Part shown: positions 22,030 through 30,071 of the stretch, piece after piece
Position numbering within the stretch: position 1 is the first letter of the stretch
Layout of the letters: the number at the start of each line of letters is the position of its first letter
Origin: Levilactobacillus parabrevis ATCC 53295
Lineage (GTDB): Bacteria; Bacillota; Bacilli; Lactobacillales; Lactobacillaceae
Reading direction: 5' to 3'
DNA length: 40,983 bases
Assembly (NCBI RefSeq): GCF_001434055.1
Contig: NZ_AZCZ01000024.1
Span: 1-40,983 of the forward strand
Made by a program: the position numbers and the translations under genes
The notes under the pieces: generated by a model
The model's input: only the letters and a program-made list of their open reading frames with translations
Database searches by the model: none
What the model was told of the DNA's origin: nothing

Positions 22030-23673
22030 ATGTCGGCAAGGTCTGATCAAACAGGAAATCAAACCGCGAGCGCGCAAGACCAAATGGTTGCTGGCTCGGC
22101 GTGGATGACCGCGGGAAGTATTTTTTCCCGGATTCTCGGCGCAATCTATATTATTCCGTGGAACATCTGGTTTGGGACATTCTTCCTGCAAGCCAACGCG
22201 CTGTATGGGAAGGGTTATAATATCTATAGCTTCTTCCTGATTGCGGCCATTGCCGGGGTGCCTTCCGCCATTGCCAAACAGGTGGCGCACTACAATGCCC
22301 TGAATGAATATGGCATCAGTGTGCGGTTGTACAAACGGGGGCTGGTAATCGCCATTCTAACCGGGGTGATTATTGCCTTACTGTTGTTCCTGGGGGCACC
22401 GCTATTTACCGGTGGCGATAAGAACCTGATTCCCGTGCTGCACTCGCTGGCCTGGGCCATTTTGATTATCCCCACGATGAGCCTGACGCGGGGCTACTTC
22501 CAAGGCTTCCAGCAGATGGCACCGTCCGCGATTTCCCAATTCGTTGAACAACTGGCGCGGGTTGCCTACATGTTGATCACGGCCTTTATTATCATGTACG
22601 TTTTGAAGGGCGACTGGGTTTCCGCCGTTTCGCAATCCACGTTGGCCGCTGCCATCGGGGCCTTGTGCGGGCTGATTGTCTTGGGTGTCTACTATTGGAA
22701 ACGGCGCGATTACTTCCGCGGCCTGGTTGCCGGCAGTAACGAGGAGTTAGTCGTTCCCGCCAAACAACTCTACAAAGAAATCATTGCCCAGGCTGTCCCA
22801 TTCATCATTTTGGGGGCCGGCATCACGATCTTCCAATTGATTGACCAATACACGTTCGCGCCAATCATGCATTTAGCGGGCAACTACTCGGATGCCTACC
22901 TGAACGACCTGTTCGCGCTGTTCGGGGTAAATGCCAACAAATTAATTATGATTACCATTTCATTGTCCTCGGCTCTGGCCGTGACGGTCGTCCCGTTGCT
23001 GTCCGAAGCCTACACGCGGGGCAATAAGCATGAAATCTCTGGTCAACTGACCAACGCCTTCTTGATGTTTGAATTCGTCATGATTCCCGCCGCCTTGGGG
23101 ATGTCAGCCGTTGCGCGCCCACTAAACATCGTGTTTTACGGGCAAACGCAGGAAGCCTTGGGTTCGTCAATTCTGGCGTTCTCATCGTACCTGTCGATTC
23201 TCTTGGGCCTTTACACGGTGGTTTCCGCGCTGATGCAGGGGATCTCACAGAACCGGCGTGCCGTACACTACTTTGCGGTCGGTACCGCGGTGAAATTCAT
23301 TGTTCAGTGGCCATTAGTCTACTTCTTGGGAGCCTTCGGGCCACTGGTTGCGACCGGAATTGGCTTGTTCGTGACCTGTTACCTAATCATTCACTCATTG
23401 GATATGCAGTTCGGCATCAACTACGCTACGATTGCCAAGAAGACTAACGGTATCCTGTTGGCCTCCCTTGGAACCTTTGCGATTGCACGGGTCGTTGTCA
23501 TGTTGGGCAGCTTGCTTGGTAGCAATGGTCGGGTCATCAGCTTCACGGTGACGGCGATTGCGGCCGTTCTCGGCGGGTATTTCTACGTCTACATGATGTT
23601 GAGGAGTCGGTTAGCCGATGCGATCATCGGTGGTCGTGTGGCTGGTCTTCGTCGGCGGTTGCATATTCGTTAG
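22030..23673 (+). CDS. murJ: Lipid II flippase MurJ (YtgP type)
   Basis: 547 residues and about 14 transmembrane helices, of the MVF/polysaccharide-flippase fold. Opening block GSAWMTAGSIFSRILGAIYIIPW and the neighbourhood (a RsuA-like gene directly behind, as Bacillus ytgP-ytzG) identify the YtgP branch, which moves lipid II across the membrane for peptidoglycan synthesis. Start at 22030 has AAGTAGGG 6 bases upstream. The IS605-type element ends about 30 bases before the start and lies between murJ and an older promoter at 20354. The next gene starts 11 bases after the stop. Confidence 0.88.
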   Translation: MSARSDQTGNQTASAQDQMVAGSAWMTAGSIFSRILGAIYIIPWNIWFGTFFLQANALYGKGYNIYSFFLIAAIAGVPSAIAKQVAHYNALNEYGISVRLYKRGLVIAILTGVIIALLLFLGAPLFTGGDKNLIPVLHSLAWAILIIPTMSLTRGYFQGFQQMAPSAISQFVEQLARVAYMLITAFIIMYVLKGDWVSAVSQSTLAAAIGALCGLIVLGVYYWKRRDYFRGLVAGSNEELVVPAKQLYKEIIAQAVPFIILGAGITIFQLIDQYTFAPIMHLAGNYSDAYLNDLFALFGVNANKLIMITISLSSALAVTVVPLLSEAYTRGNKHEISGQLTNAFLMFEFVMIPAALGMSAVARPLNIVFYGQTQEALGSSILAFSSYLSILLGLYTVVSALMQGISQNRRAVHYFAVGTAVKFIVQWPLVYFLGAFGPLVATGIGLFVTCYLIIHSLDMQFGINYATIAKKTNGILLASLGTFAIARVVVMLGSLLGSNGRVISFTVTAIAAVLGGYFYVYMMLRSRLADAIIGGRVAGLRRRLHIR

Positions 23674-23684
23674 GAGGGTGCGAG

Positions 23685-24389
23685 ATGAATATTGAACGTT
23701 ATTTAACGGAGCATCGGCAGGGCACGCCGCGGCAGATTTTGCGTCTGCTGCACCAACAGCGGGTGACAGTCAATGACGACGTGGTCGATTCACCACTGTT
23801 GACGGTGGCCAAGTCCGATCAGGTTCGTGTGGATGGCATGGCCGTTACTGGTCGTCAGCCGCAATACATGGTCTTCAACAAGCCGATTGGATTTCAGCTC
23901 AGTATGGACCCGACCAGTGCGCATAGCCTGGGAAGTTTGTTAAACACCTTGGATCAGATACGGCCACTCAAAGCACTGACAGACCTGCCTAAGGAGGCCA
24001 GTGGTTTGGTATTGGCTAGTGATGATGACCACTTTCTAACCGATGTTGATCTTCAGGAGTGGGTCAGTACCTTACGCGTTCAGCTCACGGGTGAGGTTGC
24101 CCAGTTGCCAAGTCTGGAAGGCGATATCACTTTCGAAGACATCCAAGTTGTGCCCGACACCCTTCACCAGTTGACGACGGTTACCGTCCGGACGCGTGAC
24201 TTGACCGTGGCGGTATCCACATTGATGGCGCTGAAGGGCGTCAATGGCCCTGTGAGCCGTGTGGCGTATGGTCCGCTACCATTACCGGTCGATCTGTCCA
24301 GCGCGTCCTACCGCGGCTTATTCCCGGCAGAAATCGATGCGTTGAATGGCCCGCTGGATAGCGATCTTTCGACTTCACATGAGTTGTAA
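23685..24389 (+). CDS. RsuA-family pseudouridine synthase homologue, catalytic Asp apparently lost
   Basis: 234 residues: an S4 RNA-binding domain (about 1-55, with RQILRLLHQQRVTVN and DQVRVDG), then a RsuA-type synthase domain starting VFNKPIG. The family makes pseudouridine in rRNA (RsuA: U516 of 16S). The active-site block is normally GRLDxxTxGLLLLTND. Here it reads TDLPKEASGLVLASDD, so Pro stands where the catalytic Asp is expected and Asp where the Arg is. The frame is intact and the rest of the fold is recognisable. It may be an inactive RNA-binding remnant, or the neighbouring D may serve. AGGAGGG lies 6 bases upstream of ATG; co-transcribed with murJ. Confidence 0.8.
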   Translation: MNIERYLTEHRQGTPRQILRLLHQQRVTVNDDVVDSPLLTVAKSDQVRVDGMAVTGRQPQYMVFNKPIGFQLSMDPTSAHSLGSLLNTLDQIRPLKALTDLPKEASGLVLASDDDHFLTDVDLQEWVSTLRVQLTGEVAQLPSLEGDITFEDIQVVPDTLHQLTTVTVRTRDLTVAVSTLMALKGVNGPVSRVAYGPLPLPVDLSSASYRGLFPAEIDALNGPLDSDLSTSHEL

Positions 24390-24418
24390 AAGGGTGTAGC
24401 TTGGTTTTCTAAACCAGT

Positions 24419-24602
24419 CGCCTGCGGCTGTCAGGGATTCCACCTGCTGTGGGGACCGGTCCAAGCCTGTGGGGTGGTCTTGAACCTCGACTTGAAGCCG
24501 TCAAAGTCGGACGTCTCCAAGCTCGTCCCATGACCTAACCTGACAGAAATCGTCAGCTAAGGTCATCGTCACGGCCGGCTCCATCCCTGACCTCCCCCGG
24601 CT
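24419..24602 (+). repeat. Structured interspersed repeat, copy 1 (full length)
   Basis: It starts CGCCTGCGGCTGTCAGGGAT and ends CCATCCCTGACCTCCCCCGG. GTCAGGGAT (24430-24438) pairs perfectly with ATCCCTGAC (24583-24591). Inside are CGACTT/AAGTCG and a hairpin ATGACCT..CTGAC/GTCAG..AGGTCAT. Related copies occur at 36520 and, reversed, at 40753-40891, with a fragment at 24897. Confidence 0.85.
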
Positions 24603-24715
24603 AAGCGTGGTTTTTAGCTATCAAATTGTTTTACAATGGTGGCGTTAAGCAGAAATCATCACCGCTTCTAACGTGTAATCGAATTGTTTTCTTTTAATAT
24701 AACCTTACTTAAACT

Positions 24716-24757
24716 AATCGGCGGCAAGCTCCTAATCGAGTTTGTCGCCGATTTTTT
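24716..24757 (+). terminator. Strong terminator downstream of the structured repeat
   Basis: A 14-pair stem (AATCGGCGGCAAGC with GTTTGTCGCCGATT, two G:T) followed by a T-run. It lies 327 bases after the last codon of the murJ operon, so it ends either that transcript or an independent noncoding one. Confidence 0.88.
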
Positions 24758-24896
24758 GAATCTTGTTAGAAACGTCAAATCTATAATTGGTCCATTGAAA
24801 CAGAATTTCAGATCTAGTACCGATGTTTTCAAGATGACATCTAGTCACGAATACTTGCTAGAACCAGGCCTATCTGGACTAAACGTTAACGTAGCC

Positions 24897-24920
24897 GGAA
24901 TCCTACCTGCCGCAGGCGAC
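24897..24920 (-). repeat. Fragment of the structured repeat, inverted relative to copy 1
   Basis: Minus strand GTCGCCTGCGGCAGG then AGGATTCC matches the 5' arm of copy 1 (GTCGCCTGCGGC..GGATTCC). It lies inside an 8-bp inverted repeat GGACTAAA/TTTAGTCC (24876-24883, 24929-24936) that overlaps the stop of the next gene. Confidence 0.6.
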
Positions 24921-24929
24921 ACGCACACT

Positions 24930-25262
24930 TTAGTCCGGTAAGATTTCCACGCGAACTAGCAAGTCGTCCTTGATCGTCATTCGGAAGGGACTGGTACCGT
25001 TGAAGCCGTTGCCCGTCACGTTAAGTTGAACCGTCCAAGTCATGGCATTGTCTTGCGTGAAGTCTTCCAGTTCGAAGTGCGATTGTTTGCCGATGTTGTC
25101 GGTTTGATTCCACTTGGCAATCTCAGTTGGACCGTTGTAGGTGGTACCCCAGTCGTCGAGGACGGCATCGGGCGTGAACTGGGCGACAAATTGGTCGCTG
25201 TCAGCGGCATTGGTTGCAGTGATAAAGGCAGCAATTGCAGCCGGTAAGGTTAAGTCATCCAT
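24930..25262 (-). CDS. NTF2-like / SnoaL-type small protein
   Basis: 110 residues with the SnoaL/NTF2 cone-fold pattern: an N-terminal helix (AAIAAFITATNAADSDQFVAQF), FTPDAVLDDWG, YNGPTEIAKWN, and a C-terminal beta sheet (TWTVQLNVTGNGFNGTSPFRMTIKDDLLVRVEIL). Family members are binding proteins, isomerases or polyketide cyclases; the substrate here is unknown. AAAGGAG lies about 8 bases before the ATG. It stands alone; only repeats lie downstream. Confidence 0.8.
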   Translation of the reverse strand: MDDLTLPAAIAAFITATNAADSDQFVAQFTPDAVLDDWGTTYNGPTEIAKWNQTDNIGKQSHFELEDFTQDNAMTWTVQLNVTGNGFNGTSPFRMTIKDDLLVRVEILPD

Positions 25263-25427
25263 AGTAGGTGCTCCTTTTGGTAGGGGGCAGTGATAGGGTT
25301 GCCCCAGAATTGTCTTTAGTATGCGTGACTAGACGCAGGCTGACAAGCAAAAACAACTGTTAATTATTTTCCGCATGGGTCGTTAGCTTGCTGGCGGCTC
25401 AATTGGATGGACCATTAACTGTAGGGC

Positions 25428-26258
25428 TTAGACCAGCGCCTCGTGAGCCTTCATAAACTGTGGCAGGACATCGATAATCTGGTGAGGTAAGACCACGTAC
25501 TGCTTTTCCGCCAATTCTTCGGCGATGGCACTATGGCTATACACAGCGGCCAGTACAGCATCGGTGTGATCTGTAAATTGAGCAACGAAGCCGCCGACCA
25601 TACCGGCTAGCGTATCGCCCATGCCACCAGTCGCCTGAGCGGGGGTGCCGAGTGGGTTTTCGTAGACCGCAGTCGGCGTGTAAATCTGGGTGCGATGAGA
25701 CTTGACGATGACCGTTGCGTTGAGCTTAGCCACAGCTGGCTGGTTGTTTGCGACGCTTTGATCGGCAATCGGGATGCCGCTGAGCCGCTGCCACTCCATT
25801 TGGTGGGGCGTAAAGATCAAGTGGGCGTTCGGTAAGGTCAGATTGTGCTGGGCGATCAGTGTAATGGCTGAGCCATCGATGACCACCGTTTGGGTTGGTT
25901 TGAGTGCACCAAAGGTTGTGTTCAACGCCATTAGTCCAGCTTCGTCGGTTCCCAAGCCGGGACCAATCACGACAACATCGGCCGGGCTGACCAAACTTTT
26001 CATTTGCTCATGATTGGTCATGTCGGCAAACATGGCTTCCGGCAACCGTGCGTGCAGACTGGTCTGATTGCTGGCATCGGTAATGGTCGTGACCAACCCG
26101 GCGCCGGCGTATACAGACGCTGCACTGGCCATTAAAATGGCGCCACCAAAGTTGCGGTTACCACCGACCAGGGTGACCCGCCCGTAAGTGCCCTTATAGC
26201 TGTCGGCAGGGCGTTGCCGAATCGTTTTGGACAAGATGGATTGCGAGAGCGTTTCCAT
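25428..26258 (-). CDS. nnrD: ADP-dependent NAD(P)H-hydrate dehydratase
   Basis: 276 residues of the YjeF C-terminal/ribokinase-like fold. It repairs hydrated NAD(P)H (NADHX) to NAD(P)H, using ADP in bacteria. Seen are VGGNRNFGGAILMASAA (25-45 region), VVIGPGLGTDEAG, TPHQMEWQRL and GTPAQATGGMGDTLAGMVGG with the catalytic Asp in GMGD. No epimerase (NnrE) domain is fused. AGGAGG lies 8 bases before the ATG. It is single and divergent from pepV, with an extended -10 (TGCTATACT, minus strand at 26291-26299) upstream. Confidence 0.93.
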   Translation of the reverse strand: METLSQSILSKTIRQRPADSYKGTYGRVTLVGGNRNFGGAILMASAASVYAGAGLVTTITDASNQTSLHARLPEAMFADMTNHEQMKSLVSPADVVVIGPGLGTDEAGLMALNTTFGALKPTQTVVIDGSAITLIAQHNLTLPNAHLIFTPHQMEWQRLSGIPIADQSVANNQPAVAKLNATVIVKSHRTQIYTPTAVYENPLGTPAQATGGMGDTLAGMVGGFVAQFTDHTDAVLAAVYSHSAIAEELAEKQYVVLPHQIIDVLPQFMKAHEALV

Positions 26259-26290
26259 GTGAATTCCTCCTCAAAATTGTTTTCGCTTTC

Positions 26291-26299
26291 AGTATAGCA
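26291..26299 (-). promoter_or_regulatory. Extended -10 promoter of nnrD
   Basis: TGC plus TATACT on the minus strand, about 33 bases before the start codon; no good -35. Confidence 0.5.
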
Positions 26300-26319
26300 T
26301 TTTAGTACCGGAAAACGGC

Positions 26320-26347
26320 TTACAATTCGGCGCGGTTATGCTAGAAT
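26320..26347 (+). promoter_or_regulatory. Promoter of pepV-usp
   Basis: -35 TTACAA (26320-26325), 16-base spacer, extended -10 TGCTAGAAT (TAGAAT at 26342-26347). Confidence 0.7.
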
Positions 26348-26406
26348 TAAGTTTAAGTATACTTTGGACATTGTTGTGGTCCGAAAAAATTAAAGGAGGT
26401 CCAATC

Positions 26407-27807
26407 ATGGCAATTGATTGGCAACAGTTATCTGAACAGTACCGCGAGGATTACGTCGCTGACCTGACGACTTTAGTCGGCATCGACAGTGCACGAGATG
26501 ATTCTAAGGCTACCGCAGACTACCCACTCGGGCCCGGTCCAGCAAAAGCTCTGATCGCATTTTTAGGATTAGCTGAACGTGACGGCTTTACCGTCAAGAA
26601 CCTCGATAATTTAGTTGGTTACGTTGAATTTGGTGAAGGTGATGAGACGTTGGCCATTCTGGGACACGCCGACACCATGCCCGGTGGTAAGGGCTGGCAC
26701 ACCGATCCGTTTACGTTGACCAAGAAGGACGGCAACTTGTACGGCCGGGGAACCTCTGATGATAAGGGACCTGCACTGGCTGCATACTATGGTTTAAAAA
26801 TGATGAAGGACCAAGGAATCAAGCCTACCAAGAAGATCCGGTTCATCATTGGGACCGATGAAGAGAGTGACTGGACGGGGATGCACCACTACCTCGATTT
26901 GGAACCCGCACCAACGTTGGGCTTCTCCCCCGATGCCGAATTTCCACTGATTAACGGTGAAAAGGGGAACGTCACGTTTGAAAGCCACTTTGCTGGATCT
27001 AACGGCGGGAGCGTGACCTTACGTGACTTCCAAGCTGGCCTGCGAGAAAACATGGTTCCACGGGACGCCGAAGCTACGGTTGAAACCCCCGATGCCGACC
27101 AAATGATGGCCGACTTCAAGACATTTTTGGCCGATGCACCGGTTACGGGAACGGTTGAACAGGATGCTGCTGGTTTGCATTTCGAAGTTATCGGGAAGGC
27201 CGCTCACGGGATGGAACCCAAGAATGGGATCAATGCCGGGACCTACCTGGCTCATTTCCTGACGACCTACGACTTTGGCGGCGATGCTGAGGACTTCTTG
27301 AGCCTGTTAGCGCATGATCTCCACGATGATTCTCGGGCCCACAAACTGGGCTTGGCCTTCACCGATGAAGTGATGGGTGACCTGACCATGAACGTTGGGA
27401 TTATGACGTTTACGGCTGATAAGGGTGGTCTCATCAACACCAACTTCCGTTATCCAACCGGAATTGGCGCTGCAGAAATCTTAGTTGGGCTGCAAAAGGC
27501 AACCGCCATGATGAATGTTGAAATCAAGCAAGGCCGCGAAATGGTCCCACATTACGTTGATCCAAGTGACCCAATCGTCACCACGTTGATGGACGTTTAC
27601 CGGCAACAGACCGGCGATACTGACGCACAGCCAGAAGTAGTTGGTGGTGGGACTTACGGTCGCCTGATGAAGCGTGGTGTGGCCTTTGGGGCGTTATTCC
27701 CAGGTACACAAGACACGATGCATCAAGCTGACGAGTTCCAACCAGAAGATGATTTAATCAAGGCGATGTCCATTTACGGGCAGGCGACCTATGAATTGAC
27801 GAAATAG
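26407..27807 (+). CDS. pepV: Dipeptidase PepV (M20 family)
   Basis: 466 residues, matching Lactobacillus PepV (about 470). It cleaves dipeptides with an unblocked N-terminus using two zinc ions. The metal sites are visible: GHADTMPGGKGWHTDPF, YGRGTSDDKGP, GTDEESDWTG, the H of KAAHGMEPKNG and a late DTMHQADEF. The lid domain lies between, about 190-370. Start at 26407 has AAAGGAGG 8 bases upstream; the frame before it crosses the promoter. A usp gene follows 33 bases later and is probably co-transcribed. Confidence 0.96.
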   Translation: MAIDWQQLSEQYREDYVADLTTLVGIDSARDDSKATADYPLGPGPAKALIAFLGLAERDGFTVKNLDNLVGYVEFGEGDETLAILGHADTMPGGKGWHTDPFTLTKKDGNLYGRGTSDDKGPALAAYYGLKMMKDQGIKPTKKIRFIIGTDEESDWTGMHHYLDLEPAPTLGFSPDAEFPLINGEKGNVTFESHFAGSNGGSVTLRDFQAGLRENMVPRDAEATVETPDADQMMADFKTFLADAPVTGTVEQDAAGLHFEVIGKAAHGMEPKNGINAGTYLAHFLTTYDFGGDAEDFLSLLAHDLHDDSRAHKLGLAFTDEVMGDLTMNVGIMTFTADKGGLINTNFRYPTGIGAAEILVGLQKATAMMNVEIKQGREMVPHYVDPSDPIVTTLMDVYRQQTGDTDAQPEVVGGGTYGRLMKRGVAFGALFPGTQDTMHQADEFQPEDDLIKAMSIYGQATYELTK

Positions 27808-27840
27808 GGTGTGAGGAGCACCCACAAGGGAGTGGTAAAG

Positions 27841-28338
27841 ATGTCCGAACGCTACGAGCGAATTCTAGTTGGGGTGGACGGTTCCCGGCAAGCCAAACGC
27901 GCGGTTGAAAAAGCCATCGCGGTTGCTGTCAGAAACGAAGCAGATTTAATTATCGTTACTATCATGACGGGTGGCGATTACGTTGGAATCGGCAACAATA
28001 CCAAAGTCGGTTTCGGCTTTGTGGACCAGGAAGTCATGGATGAGGCCCGCCAGCGTTCGGAACAGACCGTCGACGCGTACCGCAAGCAAGCGGAGGAGGC
28101 TGGGGTCAAACATGTTGAAACGTCCGTATTCTACGGACACCCCAACATTGACCTGGCCAAGACCTTGCCGCAGGAATACAATGCCGATTTGATCATGATT
28201 GGGGCTATTGGCTCCAACGTGGTCGAACGGATGTTGATGGGCTCCACTGCCAGTGCCGTCGTGACGAATGCCGTTACCGACGTGTTGATCGTCCGCACCG
28301 ATATGCAGAATCATTCCAGCAAGTTCAAGCGTGTCTAG
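27841..28338 (+). CDS. Universal stress protein, UspA family
   Basis: 165 residues. ILVGVDGS at the start and the ATP-binding loop GAIGSNVVERMLMGSTASAVV (G-x2-G-x9-G-S/T) mark the nucleotide-binding type of Usp. An insertion (NNTKVGFGFVDQEVMDEARQR) lies between strand 2 and helix 2. These proteins help survival under growth arrest and stress, often as dimers. AAGGGAG lies 8 bases before the ATG at 27841; a GTG 10 codons earlier has no site. Downstream of pepV, ended by its own terminator. Confidence 0.92.
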   Translation: MSERYERILVGVDGSRQAKRAVEKAIAVAVRNEADLIIVTIMTGGDYVGIGNNTKVGFGFVDQEVMDEARQRSEQTVDAYRKQAEEAGVKHVETSVFYGHPNIDLAKTLPQEYNADLIMIGAIGSNVVERMLMGSTASAVVTNAVTDVLIVRTDMQNHSSKFKRV

Positions 28339-28429
28339 GATTTACGGTTAAGATAGTTGTAAGTCAAAGATATGAGCTTGCAGCAGGTGTTCTTAATTGT
28401 TTGAATTTTAAAATGGTTAATTTTTATGG

Positions 28430-28464
28430 GAAGGCTGACTCGGTTGAGTTGGCCTTCTTTTTTT
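28430..28464 (+). terminator. Terminator of pepV-usp
   Basis: GAAGGC..ACTC pairs with GAGT..GCCTTC around a GGTT loop, followed by seven T. Confidence 0.88.
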
Positions 28465-28477
28465 GCCGTCTACTTAC

Positions 28478-28510
28478 TACTAATGTAATTTCCACCGATT
28501 TTGTCGCATC
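28478..28510. repeat. 33-bp intergenic repeat, copy 1
   Basis: Begins TACTAATGTAATTTC and ends GTCGCATC. It matches 36851-36883 at 29 of 33 positions. Both copies are intergenic and lie upstream of a regulator gene. Confidence 0.7.
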
Positions 28511-28620
28511 ATTTTATTGGGCTTATGTATTCTTTAATCTTGACAGGGTAAATCTAATCCTAGGGTTAGATAGGCGTGATTATCGAGAGAACTTTAAGAT
28601 CTATGAGTGGGTGATACTTA

Positions 28621-28668
28621 TTGACAGGCTCACAATATACAGTTAGACTATATATAGCTGAACTGTAT
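28621..28668 (+). promoter_or_regulatory. padR promoter with overlapping operator
   Basis: -35 TTGACA (28621-28626), 17-base spacer, -10 TAGACT (28644-28649). A perfect 8-bp inverted repeat, ATACAGTT (28637-28644) and AACTGTAT (28661-28668), brackets the -10 and start site, with a TATATA core. This is the usual layout of a PadR autorepression site. Confidence 0.75.
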
Positions 28669-28712
28669 AAAATTTGACTTTACATATTGAAAACCAGATC
28701 AGGAGAAGGAAA

Positions 28713-29024
28713 ATGGCACGAAATAAAAATTTACCGCTGACTGAAACGACATATTACATTCTGTTGGCGCTCACGCAGCCGCTCCATGGCTATGGGGCCA
28801 TTCAGGAGATTGAACGGCTTAGTCAGGGGACCGTCAAGATTGCGGCGGGTACGATGTACGGAGCAACGGAGAACTTGTTGAAGCTAAAATGGATCAAAGA
28901 GGTACCGAGCAGTGATAAGCGGCGCCGCGTGTACCGGATCACCGCGGCCGGACAAATAATCTTGCAATTAGAAACGCAACGATTACGGGGCTTGGGGAAG
29001 CTTGCCGAGAAGTTTGGCTATTAG
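28713..29024 (+). CDS. PadR-family transcriptional regulator
   Basis: 103 residues: a winged-helix domain starting LTETTYYILLALTQPLHGYGAIQEIE, then GTMYGATENLLKLKWI and the wing SDKRRRVYRITAAGQ. The short C-terminal helix is the dimer arm of small PadR proteins. AGGAGAAGG lies just before the ATG at 28713; the upstream codons lack a site. The next gene begins 13 bases after the stop and is a DUF2812 protein, the common PadR partner. The inverted repeat over its promoter suggests autorepression relieved by an unknown ligand. Confidence 0.92.
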   Translation: MARNKNLPLTETTYYILLALTQPLHGYGAIQEIERLSQGTVKIAAGTMYGATENLLKLKWIKEVPSSDKRRRVYRITAAGQIILQLETQRLRGLGKLAEKFGY

Positions 29025-29037
29025 GGAGGAGCAGGAC

Positions 29038-29652
29038 ATGAAAAAGTTTCACGTGTTTTTAGATCTTAATGACGAGGAAAACTGGATTAATGCCATTCAG
29101 GAGGGAGGGTACCGCTTGGATTGGGTGAATCCATATCTCCACTGTTATACATTTCAGAAGCTGGCGGACGCTGATCAGTTCAATCCGTATACCCGATTAG
29201 ACTTTCGGGATAGGGGAATGAAACGGCGTGCCTACCAGGACTATCGCCAACTCTTTAGCGATAGTGGGTGGCGGCTCATTGCCGGGAGTCGTCACGGCGG
29301 TATCCAATACTTCCAACAGAAGACGGCAGCATCGGATCGTGATATCTTTTCGGATGAGCGGTCCAGGGCCAGAAGTCGCCGACGGTTCACCCGCCTCAGC
29401 TTGTACTATGCCGTCTTTCTGTTGAGTTACGTTTTCTTCTATTGGCAGACCACGGATGACCTTAATTTCTTCGATGTTAAAAGTTGGTATCTCACGCCGG
29501 GACTGTGGCAGATGCAGGGCGAATGGTTCTGGAAGGCCGTTATCTTCGAGACACCGTTTGCTTTGATGCGCGTGGGGGTGTTTTACGTCTTCCTGATTGT
29601 CGGTCTCTATAACCTGTGTCGGGTGATTCGCAATTATCGTCGATTAGGGTGA
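29038..29652 (+). CDS. DUF2812 membrane protein, PadR operon partner
   Basis: 204 residues. A soluble N-terminal DUF2812 domain (about 1-90: KKFHVFLDLNDEENWINAIQ, GYRLDWVNPYLHCYTF, and GWRLIAGSRHGGIQYF) is followed by a basic linker (RSRARSRRRF) and two transmembrane helices (about 122-140 and 172-198). GGGAGGAG lies about 8 bases before the ATG at 29038. The family is widespread behind padR genes in Firmicutes and is thought to sense envelope or antimicrobial stress; the function is not established. Confidence 0.85.
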   Translation: MKKFHVFLDLNDEENWINAIQEGGYRLDWVNPYLHCYTFQKLADADQFNPYTRLDFRDRGMKRRAYQDYRQLFSDSGWRLIAGSRHGGIQYFQQKTAASDRDIFSDERSRARSRRRFTRLSLYYAVFLLSYVFFYWQTTDDLNFFDVKSWYLTPGLWQMQGEWFWKAVIFETPFALMRVGVFYVFLIVGLYNLCRVIRNYRRLG

Positions 29653-29690
29653 ATTGGGATACATATTTCAACCAAAATAAGGATTACTCA

Positions 29691-29726
29691 AAAAGCAGCA
29701 CGTTGAAATTTCAACGTGCTGCTTTT
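29691..29726. terminator. Bidirectional terminator, perfect palindrome
   Basis: A 36-base perfect palindrome (18-bp stem with no loop bases beyond the centre AAATTT), with A-run and T-run ends. It ends both the padR operon and the convergent gene at 29745. Confidence 0.92.
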
Positions 29727-29744
29727 GTTTAAGCTCATAGTCAA

Positions 29745-30071
29745 TTACAGACGGTGGATATCCAGGACACTACCAGTGTTGGCATCTGCGACAAATTGGT
29801 ATTGCACTAATTTGTCGTCCTCATATCGCGTGATACCACCATAATAAACGCGTGATTTAACCGCGAACTTCTGGAAAGGTACCGCATGTTTCTCAATCCA
29901 GGCGCCTTCAATGGGGGACTCTTGGCGGAACTGGTGCTTGACCTGCTCCAAAATGTTGTCGGGATTCAAGCGCGAGCCGCCACCAAAGAAGCGCGTGATG
30001 AAAATGCCCATTAAGCCTCCGACTACCCCGGTAAGGCTGAGTTGATACAGTTGTCCGTTTCTAGCAGTCAT
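29745..30071 (-). CDS. Small membrane-anchored protein, PepSY-like C-terminus
   Basis: 108 residues. One transmembrane helix with glycine pairs (LTGVVGGLMGIFITRFFGGG, about 13-32) is followed by an extracytoplasmic or cytoplasmic domain ending RYEDDKLVQYQFVADANTGSVLDIHRL. That ending resembles a PepSY repeat (..Y.F.vD..tG.vl.v), but I cannot assign the family firmly. AAGGAGG lies 7 bases before the ATG. Single gene that shares a terminator with padR-DUF2812. Confidence 0.75.
   Translation of the reverse strand: MTARNGQLYQLSLTGVVGGLMGIFITRFFGGGSRLNPDNILEQVKHQFRQESPIEGAWIEKHAVPFQKFAVKSRVYYGGITRYEDDKLVQYQFVADANTGSVLDIHRL

Noticed and set aside
24684-24941. An 85-codon plus-strand frame
   Set aside because: It runs through a strong terminator and the inverted repeat fragment and lacks a ribosome site.
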